The notes under the pieces: generated by a model
Databases searched by the model: none
Seen by the model: only the letters and a program-made list of their open reading frames with translations
Told to the model about the DNA's origin: nothing
Source: an uncultured Collinsella sp.
GTDB taxonomy: Bacteria; Actinomycetota; Coriobacteriia; Coriobacteriales; Coriobacteriaceae
Reading direction: 5' to 3'
Length of the DNA stretch: 19,561 bases
Assembly (NCBI GenBank): GCA_900541145.1
Contig: UQIH01000030.1
Span: 1-19,561 of the forward strand
In this document: positions 7,704 through 14,134 of the stretch, in pieces
How positions within the stretch are numbered: the first letter of the stretch is position 1
How the letters are laid out: each line of letters begins with the position of its first letter
Made by a program: the position numbers and the translations under genes

Positions 7704-8792
7704 CTACCTTTCCGTGCAGCTAATGCAGGGGTCGATGGTCAGGATAATCATGGGCACGTTGGCAATGAGCACGCCCTGCAGCGCATGCGTCAGACCCGCC
7801 AGATTTTGCGACGTCGGCGTGCGCACGCGAAAACGGTCCAGATTCTTGGTGCCGTTGCCGCGCACATAGTAATACGCCTCGCCGCGCGGTTGCTCAATCA
7901 CAACCTCGCCGCGTGCGCCGTCGGCCGGCGTAAGCTTGGTGCGCCCGCCGATCCCGTCGTGCGGAATCTTGCCCACAAGCTCCTTGATGATGTCCATGGC
8001 CTGCGTGACCTCGGCGCAACGCACTTGGCAGCGGGCATAGCAGTCGCCATCGGTAGCGACAACCGGCTCAAACGCGGCCAGATCCGCATAGGCGCCGTCG
8101 CCAAACATGCGCACGTCGTAATCCACGCCCGAGGCGCGCCCAAACGGACCGACCATCGAAAGCTCCAGCGCGTCTTTCTTGCTGATCACGCCCACGCCAT
8201 GCAGACGCTCGCCACAGCTGTCGTCGTCCAAAAACGTATGCACCAGGGCCTCGTAGTCGGGGCGCATGGCGTCGAGCGTCTGGACAATGCCGGCCAGCTC
8301 GGAGTCCTCAATGTCGTGCTTAAGGCCGCCGATCTCGTTGATCGACAGAATCACGCGACCACCGCACGTGCTCTCAAAGATCTTGAGAATCTGCTCGCGC
8401 AGCGTCCACGAACGATAGAACAACGCCTCGAAGCCAAAGGCGTCGGCGAGCAAGCCCAGCCACAGCAGGTGCGAGTGGATGCGCGAAAGCTCATGCAGAA
8501 TGGTGCGGATATACTGCACGCGCCCGGGCACCTCGATGCCGAGCATGCACTCGCAGGCGCTGGCATAGCCGTAGCTGTGGCCCACGGCGCAGATGCCGCA
8601 GATGCGCTCGGCGATATAGCCAAACTGGTGCATATCGCGCTTTTCGGTGAGCTTCTCGAGTCCGCGGTGCACAAAGCCGATCTGCGGAATTGCCTCGATG
8701 ACGCGGTCGTCCTCGATCACTAGGTCCAGATGAAGCGGCTCGGGCAGCACCGGGTGCTGCGGGCCAAACGGAATAACGGAGCGATGTGCCAT
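7704..8792 (-). CDS. echE: Group 4 [NiFe] hydrogenase large subunit, EchE-like
   Basis: This 362-residue protein is the catalytic subunit holding the Ni-Fe(CN)2CO centre. Both nickel-binding motifs are intact: R63-I-C65-G-I-C68 near the N-terminus (L1) and D354-P-C356-I-S-C359-T-E-R362 at the C-terminus (L2). Presence of all four cysteines argues for a hydrogenase rather than a complex I NuoD subunit. The protein ends exactly at the Arg of L2, so there is no C-terminal peptide to be cleaved; known EchE and CooH proteins can share this trait. A GGAGG site overlaps the end of the preceding echD gene, 5 nt away, which suggests translational coupling. No hyp maturation genes are in the window. 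Confidence 0.92.
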   Translation of the reverse strand: MAHRSVIPFGPQHPVLPEPLHLDLVIEDDRVIEAIPQIGFVHRGLEKLTEKRDMHQFGYIAERICGICAVGHSYGYASACECMLGIEVPGRVQYIRTILHELSRIHSHLLWLGLLADAFGFEALFYRSWTLREQILKIFESTCGGRVILSINEIGGLKHDIEDSELAGIVQTLDAMRPDYEALVHTFLDDDSCGERLHGVGVISKKDALELSMVGPFGRASGVDYDVRMFGDGAYADLAAFEPVVATDGDCYARCQVRCAEVTQAMDIIKELVGKIPHDGIGGRTKLTPADGARGEVVIEQPRGEAYYYVRGNGTKNLDRFRVRTPTSQNLAGLTHALQGVLIANVPMIILTIDPCISCTER

Positions 8793-8797
8793 GGACC

Positions 8798-9514
8798 TTA
8801 CGCCTCCTTTTTCTGCTTATCGCGGGCGGCCTTGGCGGCAAACGCCGCGCGGACCTTGGCCGCTTTCTCGGGATCCATGGCGGCGAGCTTTGCCTCCATC
8901 TCGGCGGCCTTGAGCGCGGCCTTCGCAGCGGCTTCATCGTGCTGAGCATCGGAGCCGGCAGCCGCAGTGGGCTGAGCAGCGGCGCCCGCGGCATCGCCGG
9001 CGCTCGCAGCGCTCTCCCCCGCAGCAGCCGTAGCCGCGGCGGCCTTCTCGGCAGCGGCCTTGCGCGCCTTGGCCTCGGCAGCCGCGCGGACTTTCATGGC
9101 CTTCTCGCGCGCGGCCTTCACCTCGGGCGTGATAACGCTCATGGGCTCGGCAGTCGAGACCTGGTAGAAAAAGCCCTTAAAGTCGATCTGCATATCGGTG
9201 ATGGCAAGACCGAATAGGTCGTGCGCTTCGTTTTCAAACGGGAATACCGCCGGATAGTACGAGCTGATGGACGGAATCTCCTGGTGCCGATCAATTCCCT
9301 CAACCACCAGGTTCTCGATCGCATAGCTGCCGTCCTGCGCAATATGTTCCTGAGCAGCGTGAACGTTGATAAACGTATAGACCAAGCGATACGAGCCGTC
9401 GTCGACGTTGCGCTCGGCGTGCATTTGCACAAAGCGCGCACCGACGCCCTTAAGCGCCTGGACATGCGACAGGAGCTCGTCGATCCCAACGATGGTATAG
9501 ATTGCCTCTTGCAT
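8798..9514 (-). CDS. echD: EchD-like NuoC-family hydrogenase subunit with Ala/Lys-rich tail
   Basis: This 238-residue protein is the 30-kDa (NuoC/HycE-N) subunit that joins the large and small hydrogenase subunits. Residues 1 to about 128 make the family domain, with the hallmark E94-x-E96-x2-D99-L-F-G102 before a short C-terminal strand. From about 129 to 238 the protein is an Ala/Lys/Glu-rich tail predicted to be helical or coiled coil, which roughly doubles the length of a typical EchD. Its ATG overlaps the stop of echC (TAATG), with AAAGGAGG 7 nt upstream. The order between echC and echE supports the assignment; the role of the tail is unknown. Confidence 0.85.
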   Translation of the reverse strand: MQEAIYTIVGIDELLSHVQALKGVGARFVQMHAERNVDDGSYRLVYTFINVHAAQEHIAQDGSYAIENLVVEGIDRHQEIPSISSYYPAVFPFENEAHDLFGLAITDMQIDFKGFFYQVSTAEPMSVITPEVKAAREKAMKVRAAAEAKARKAAAEKAAAATAAAGESAASAGDAAGAAAQPTAAAGSDAQHDEAAAKAALKAAEMEAKLAAMDPEKAAKVRAAFAAKAARDKQKKEA

Positions 9515-10107
9515 TACTCGGCCTCCTTTGCAGCGACGGACGCGGCGGGCGTCCCAGCAGGTGCGTCGCCAGCGGCGGGCGCGTCGCCGGCCTCAGCCGC
9601 GGCCACAAACCCGTCCTCGCCCAGCTCAACGCCACCGTCCCAGGTGGCGGCGCCGCCCACGGTGAGCGGATCGCCGCCGGCGCGCATCACGGCCTCCTTC
9701 TGGTCCAAGATGCCGCACGCCTCCACGATGGCATCGATCACGGTCTCGGGGCGAATGGCGCACCCGGGCGCGTACACGTCCACGGGAATCGCGCGGTCCA
9801 CGCCGCCGATCACGTTGTAGGCATCGCGGAACACGCCGCCCGAGCACGCGCAGATGCCGCACGCCACCACGCACTTGGGCTCGAGCATCTGGTTGTAGAT
9901 CTGGCGCACGACGGGCAGGTTCTGGGCATTGACCGACCCCGTCACCAAAAAGATATCCGCATGCTTGGGGTTGCCGGTGTTGACCACGCCAAACCGCTCC
10001 GCATCGAACAGTGGCGTGAGCGAGGCCAGCACCTCGATATCGCATCCGTTGCAGCTCGAACCGTCGTAATGAATAACCCACGGCGAGCGCGACATTTTAT
10101 GATCCAT
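9514..10107 (-). CDS. echC: Group 4 [NiFe] hydrogenase small subunit, EchC-like
   Basis: This 197-residue protein is the NuoB-type small subunit holding the proximal 4Fe-4S cluster next to the Ni-Fe site. Likely ligands are C19 and C22 (SSCNGCDIE), C86 (GICACSGG) and C116 (YAPGC). GSVNAQN, a conserved loop of this family, is also present. The CxxC spacing is that of hydrogenase small subunits rather than the adjacent Cys-Cys of complex I NuoB. Residues from about 165 to the end form an Ala/Gly/Pro-rich low-complexity tail. GGAGG stands 8 nt before the ATG, and the gene is 12 nt from the fused membrane subunit and overlaps echD by 1 nt. Confidence 0.9.
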   Translation of the reverse strand: MDHKMSRSPWVIHYDGSSCNGCDIEVLASLTPLFDAERFGVVNTGNPKHADIFLVTGSVNAQNLPVVRQIYNQMLEPKCVVACGICACSGGVFRDAYNVIGGVDRAIPVDVYAPGCAIRPETVIDAIVEACGILDQKEAVMRAGGDPLTVGGAATWDGGVELGEDGFVAAAEAGDAPAAGDAPAGTPAASVAAKEAE

Positions 10108-10119
10108 GGATGCCGCCTC

Positions 10120-13002
10120 CTAAATAAACACGTCGACGAGGATGGGCATAAGGTTGAGCAGGCCAAACACCAGTGCCACGCCCCAGCCGAGCTTAAAGCA
10201 GCTACGCCAGGTACTGCGTGCGAAGGTGTTGTCGATCAGTACCTCGACAAAATACGTCGCGGCCATCACGACCAGGGCTACGGCCCAGCTCACCGGGTTG
10301 TCCCAGACAAAGAACATGCCCACCCACATCAAAAACAGCACGGTCTCGCACCAGTGCATAAGGGTCATCTTGGCCAGCGTGCTGCCGCTCATCTCGGTGG
10401 CGACGCCCTGGACAATCTCCTGATGCGCGTGATGCGAGTACGAAAGGTCGAACGGCGACTTGCGTAGCTTGATGGTAAGCACCGCGAGCAGCGCAAGGAA
10501 AATGGGCGCGCTGTACACGATGATGGGGGCTGACTGCCCCGTCACGGCGATGGAATCGAAGCTGTCGGTGGCAAGGTACAGGCCCACGCTCATCAACAGA
10601 ACGGCGGGCTCGTAACTCATGACCTGCAGCAGCTCGCGGTCCGCGCCGACCTGCGCAAACGGGCTTTGCGTCGAGGCGGACGCCAGCACCACAAAGATTG
10701 CAGCGAGCGTAACCATGAAAGCGCACAGCAGCGTGTTAGAGCCCGACACAAAGATGCCGCCGCCCACGACGGTAAAGATGAGCGCGCACGCCATATAGGT
10801 ATCGTCCATGGTGTTTACGCTGGCGGGGGCCTTGCGCAGCAGCTTGGCAACGTCGTAGAAGGGCTGCAGCAGGCGCGGACCCACACGGCCCTGCATGCGG
10901 GCCGAAAGCTTGCGGTCAAGGCCGTCGATCAGTCCACCCACAAGCGGCGCAATCAAGGCAAACGCCACGGTACCAATAAAAATGCCCACGACACCCGAAC
11001 CTTCAAAATACTTGCCGCGCAGCACCGAGGGCGCGCTCATAGCAAGTCGCTCGGGCCCAATCCACGCGCAACACAGCAGCGCAAACAAGATAATGCTGCA
11101 GCACACGACGCTACCCGCGGGGCCAATACGCTTCTCGCCAAGGGCGTCCTCCGAGTACCAATTGCGCTTTTCGGCCTTTAGCTCGTGCCCCATCGAGCCG
11201 CGGAAATGGCGGTAATTGTCGGTTCCCACGCCCGAAAGATATACGTTTACGTGCGGTTTGTTGCTCACGCGGAATGAAGTCAGCAGCACCACGGCGATAA
11301 AAGCCACGATAACCACCATCAGATACATGGAGTCCTTGCCAATAACGTACGGCACGCGGCCAAACACCATGGCCAAGTAAGGCGACACCAGACCGCTCGA
11401 GATAACCGGGAACGCCACGCAGCACAGAATCAGCAGCGCGGCGATGGTGTTGAGGGCCATCCATTCGGTCTTATGGACATTGACCTCAACGTTTTGAGCC
11501 GTGGGGTCGACGCCCGAAAGCTTGGCAAGCCACTTGCCCCAGAAGAAGAACGTCGCGGCCGAGCCAAAGGCAAGCACCATGATCATGAGCACGTTGCCGG
11601 TCTGGGCAAACGCCACCAGGGCGCCCCACTTGGACACGAGCATGCCAAACGGGGCCACGAACATGCCCATAATGCCCAGCATCATCAGGCGCGTCAGGTG
11701 CGGCATGCGGCTGAACATGCCGTCCATGTCCTCGATATTGCGGCTACCGATATGATGCTCGGCGGTGCCCACGCACAGGAACAGCAGCGACTTGGCCACC
11801 GTGTGGAACAGGATCAGGAAGATTGCGGCCCACACGGCCTCGGGCGCGCCGACGCCCAGGCAGGCGCTGATAAGGCCCAAGTTGGAGATGGTGGAGTACG
11901 CGAGCACGCGTTTGGCGTTGCTCTGCGAGATGGCCATGAGGGCAGCGAGCAAAAACGTGATGGCACCCACACTCGTGACCATAAAGCCGGTCACGGGATA
12001 GATGGCATAGAGCGGGCTCAGCTTGACCATCAGGAACACGCCGGCTTTGACCATGGTGGACGAGTGCAGCAGGGCGCTCGTGGGCGTGGGGGCAACCATG
12101 GCACCCAACAGCCAAGTGTGGAACGGCATCTGCGCGGCCTTGGTGAGCGCGGCAAGCGACAGCAACAGGACCGGCATAACCAGCAGCGCGGATTGCGCGG
12201 TTCCGGCGCCGGAAAGCTCGATCATGCCCGAGATGGTCAGCGGCATGCCGTTAACGTGCAGGTACATGAGTCCGGCCAAAAACGCGATGCCGCCCAGCAT
12301 GTTGAGGATGATCTGGGTGAAAGCGTTTTTTATGGCCTCGGGCGTGCGCGTGTAGCCAATCATGAGGAACGAGCACACGGTGGTGATTTCCCAGCCACAG
12401 AACAGCCACTCAAGGTTGTCGCTTGTCACGATGACGAACATGGCCGAGAGGAACAGGAACATAAGCGCCAGGAACTGCGGGCGTCGGTCGGGCGCCGCCT
12501 GCCCGCGCAGCGCTGCCTCGTGCTCGTCGTGGGCCTGGAAGTCCTTCATGTAGCCCAGGGCGTACACGCAGATAAGGCTGCCGACAATGCCGACGGCAAG
12601 CACCATGATCACACTCATGTAATCCAGGTAGAGCGGCGTGGCGGTGACAACCTCGGCCGCGGGCAACGTCATAGCAGCGAAGGCAACCGAACCCACCAGC
12701 TGCACCACGCCGAGCACCGTGGTGAGCGTGCTCTTATATTTACGCGCGTTGTACAGGATGACGGCGCACAGGATCACGTCGATGACGGAGCTGATGATCG
12801 AGAGCACATGCGAGGTGCCGGGGGCAACCTCGAAGCTCTGCGGGCCCGTGCCAAAAAACATGACGGCGACTACAACCGTCACCGCCATAATGATGCCAGA
12901 GCCTACAAGCCCTACCGCATCGCGGGCGCGGTCACCGCGCGCGAGCAGCATGCCCAGCGCCGGTACCAGCGGAAACAGGGTAAGGAAATACAGTAGCGTC
13001 AT
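10120..13002 (-). CDS. Fused EchA-EchB membrane subunit (NuoL-like antiporter module plus NuoH-like anchor)
   Basis: This 960-residue polytopic membrane protein is the first gene of the operon. Residues 1 to about 650 are an antiporter-like (NuoL/MrpA/EchA) module: the WE motif with E205 (GWEITTVCSFLMIG), K288 and H295 in TKAAQMPFHTWL, K319 in HSSTMVKAG and K404 in the HTVAKSLLFL helix match the ion-channel residues of the family. Residues about 665-960 are NuoH/EchB-like: ARMQGRVGPR (701-710), VGADRELLQ (785-793) and KSPFDL (848-853). In known Ech operons these are separate genes of about 640 and 300 residues. Here one uninterrupted frame joins them through a helix at 631-648. The start has GGGGGAG 8 nt upstream. 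Its role would be ion pumping and anchoring of the hydrophilic subunits. Confidence 0.92.
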   Translation of the reverse strand: MTLLYFLTLFPLVPALGMLLARGDRARDAVGLVGSGIIMAVTVVVAVMFFGTGPQSFEVAPGTSHVLSIISSVIDVILCAVILYNARKYKSTLTTVLGVVQLVGSVAFAAMTLPAAEVVTATPLYLDYMSVIMVLAVGIVGSLICVYALGYMKDFQAHDEHEAALRGQAAPDRRPQFLALMFLFLSAMFVIVTSDNLEWLFCGWEITTVCSFLMIGYTRTPEAIKNAFTQIILNMLGGIAFLAGLMYLHVNGMPLTISGMIELSGAGTAQSALLVMPVLLLSLAALTKAAQMPFHTWLLGAMVAPTPTSALLHSSTMVKAGVFLMVKLSPLYAIYPVTGFMVTSVGAITFLLAALMAISQSNAKRVLAYSTISNLGLISACLGVGAPEAVWAAIFLILFHTVAKSLLFLCVGTAEHHIGSRNIEDMDGMFSRMPHLTRLMMLGIMGMFVAPFGMLVSKWGALVAFAQTGNVLMIMVLAFGSAATFFFWGKWLAKLSGVDPTAQNVEVNVHKTEWMALNTIAALLILCCVAFPVISSGLVSPYLAMVFGRVPYVIGKDSMYLMVVIVAFIAVVLLTSFRVSNKPHVNVYLSGVGTDNYRHFRGSMGHELKAEKRNWYSEDALGEKRIGPAGSVVCCSIILFALLCCAWIGPERLAMSAPSVLRGKYFEGSGVVGIFIGTVAFALIAPLVGGLIDGLDRKLSARMQGRVGPRLLQPFYDVAKLLRKAPASVNTMDDTYMACALIFTVVGGGIFVSGSNTLLCAFMVTLAAIFVVLASASTQSPFAQVGADRELLQVMSYEPAVLLMSVGLYLATDSFDSIAVTGQSAPIIVYSAPIFLALLAVLTIKLRKSPFDLSYSHHAHQEIVQGVATEMSGSTLAKMTLMHWCETVLFLMWVGMFFVWDNPVSWAVALVVMAATYFVEVLIDNTFARSTWRSCFKLGWGVALVFGLLNLMPILVDVFI

Positions 13003-13042
13003 ACCATCACTCCCCCGTGCAAAAACGCTGCAATTGTTTAAC

Positions 13043-13095
13043 GTTATAGCTCAATTGAGGAGTAGCGGCGGCAGGTTTTCGGTCAACTGGGGAGT
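13043..13095 (-). promoter_or_regulatory. Candidate promoter and direct repeats upstream of the ech operon
   Basis: On the minus strand TATAAC (13043-13048) could serve as a -10 element about 40 nt before the operon start; no good -35 exists at the expected spacing. Two 13-nt direct repeats sit upstream, ACTCCTCAATTGA (13051-13063) and ACTCCCCAGTTGA (13083-13095), 32 bp apart, about three helical turns. The nearer copy also contains the palindrome CTCAATTGAG. A weak -35 with phased repeats is typical of activator-dependent promoters. This is an inference. Confidence 0.35.
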
Positions 13096-13259
13096 TTTAG
13101 GCGTACGGGGTAACGAGTCTGTCCGCTTTGGAGCAGAGAGGCGACGCTCCCCCTATCGCGGCGGCGGGCGCACGGGCCACTGCGCGCGGTTTATTAACCA
13201 CTTTGGAGGATGTTCCAGTAGGCTCACGACGGTCCAAAAAGATGGCGCGGCAAGAAAAA

Positions 13260-13277
13260 TGCGCCCCTGTGGGCGCA
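13260..13277 (-). terminator. Rho-independent terminator of the helix-turn-helix gene
   Basis: A 7-bp stem, TGCGCCC (13260-13266) with GGGCGCA (13271-13277), closes on CTGT and is followed on the minus strand by TTTTTCTT. It starts 12 nt after the stop codon and separates this gene from the hydrogenase operon. The remaining sequence between 13096 and 13259 holds nothing I can name. Confidence 0.85.
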
Positions 13278-13289
13278 CCATCCCGTTCG

Positions 13290-13685
13290 CTATTCCGCCT
13301 TTTTAACGCGCGGCTTGCGACCGCGCGGCTTATCAACCAGCGCGGACTCACCGCTCTCGCGATACTGGCGGCACCAAGCCTTGACCGAAGACTCGCTGGG
13401 AATCTTGTGCTTGATCATGGCCTCGCGAACCGTTAAGCCGTTTTCCAAGCGGTCCTTGACCACGGCGAGCTTAACTTCGTACGAATAGGTGTGATGATGC
13501 GAACCGGCGTTGAGAACGGCGTCGGCACCGCCTACGGCATACGCGCGGGCCCACTGACGAGCCGTGGCCTGGGGAATGCCAAGCTCCGCGGCGAGGGCGC
13601 GATGACCGACCCCCTCTTGGAGGATCTCGACGGCGCGCTGCCTAACCTCGGGCGCATGCGTGCGAGTCCTAGTTGCTTCCGACAT
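13290..13685 (-). CDS. Orphan double helix-turn-helix protein, IS150 OrfA (InsJ)-like
   Basis: This 131-residue basic protein has two helix-turn-helix segments of the insertion-sequence OrfA type: residues about 12-51 (VRQRAVEILQEG, LAAELGIPQATARQWARAY) and about 67-110 (KLAVVKDRLENG, SSVKAWCRQYRESG), ending in the GRKPR-KK basic tail typical of IS150/IS3-family OrfA. No OrfB (DDE integrase) and no obvious terminal inverted repeats lie next to it. It has its own promoter-like sequence and a good terminator, so it behaves as a free-standing gene. ATG at 13685 is preferred because AAGAAG lies 8 nt upstream; a GTG at 13694 would add three residues but lacks a spaced ribosome site. It may be an IS remnant or a domesticated DNA-binding protein. 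Confidence 0.75.
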   Translation of the reverse strand: MSEATRTRTHAPEVRQRAVEILQEGVGHRALAAELGIPQATARQWARAYAVGGADAVLNAGSHHHTYSYEVKLAVVKDRLENGLTVREAMIKHKIPSESSVKAWCRQYRESGESALVDKPRGRKPRVKKAE

Positions 13686-13735
13686 ACCTGCCACTTCTTA
13701 GCCTTAACCGTTAATCTGCTTTCTTACGTGCAAGT

Positions 13736-13764
13736 TAGATAGTAGCATTTTACTGTTTGCTCAA
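13736..13764 (-). promoter_or_regulatory. Candidate promoter of the helix-turn-helix gene
   Basis: On the minus strand TTGAGC (13759-13764) and TATCTA (13736-13741) are 17 nt apart, about 50 nt before the ATG. The -35 matches the consensus at four of six positions, the -10 more weakly. The surrounding DNA is clearly richer in A/T than the neighbouring genes. Confidence 0.4.
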
Positions 13765-13887
13765 AGCAGTTAATTAAAATAGACGCGGCGTTATCTGGGC
13801 ATTTGGCACCAATTTACGACATTTCTTTATCGATTATTTACGCTGGTAGCTGACTCGCAGCCAATCGTCATTCGCCTGTCAACAAAA

Positions 13888-13917
13888 TTGACACCTCTTT
13901 ATGTCCTTTGCTATAGC
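13888..13917 (+). promoter_or_regulatory. Orphan plus-strand promoter-like signal with inverted TTGACA
   Basis: A perfect TTGACA (13888-13893) is followed after 18 nt by TATAGC (13912-13917). It is also the right half of an inverted repeat, TGTCAA-CAAAA-TTGACA (13877-13893). No plausible plus-strand gene follows. A transcript would run into the hairpin at 14031-14059, so a small RNA of about 100-150 nt is conceivable. The rest of 13765-14030 shows no supported gene. Confidence 0.35.
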
Positions 13918-14030
13918 GGATATGATTATTAACCCCTCCCCCAATAATTTTGAGTAATCGGCAAGGCAGTAGACGTCCTTACTCCTCATGATTACCGCGC
14001 ATTGCCATCCACCGGAGCAAAACAAAAAGG

Positions 14031-14059
14031 GCGGGGCCTGCTGCGCTTGCAGGCCCCGC
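14031..14059 (-). terminator. Rho-independent terminator of the flavin reductase gene
   Basis: An 11-bp stem, GCGGGGCCTGC (14031-14041) with its complement (14049-14059), is followed on the minus strand by CCTTTTTGTTTTG. It lies 75 nt beyond the stop codon of the reductase. Confidence 0.88.
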
Positions 14060-14134
14060 ACTGGTTGACACCCGACGGGACACAGCCGGGCGAGGCGGAT
14101 CCGTGCTACCGCCCCGCCTGGCCGCGATGTTCAA

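Noticed and set aside
7650..8723. 357-codon plus-strand frame opposite echE
   Set aside because: The minus-strand gene has intact L1 and L2 nickel-binding motifs; the plus-strand product is His/Ala/Arg-rich without a family.
11473..12996. 507-codon plus-strand frame opposite the fused EchA-EchB gene
   Set aside because: Its composition is extreme (His, Gln, Arg, Gly), the antisense signature of a hydrophobic membrane protein gene.
7355..13002. Operon read as respiratory complex I
   Set aside because: Both CxxC pairs of the Ni site are present in the large subunit, there are only six subunit modules, and NuoEFG are absent, so it is a group 4 hydrogenase.
13879..14061. 60-codon minus-strand frame in the AT-rich gap
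   Set aside because: It overlaps the reductase terminator and the promoter-like signal, and has no ribosome site or recognisable sequence.
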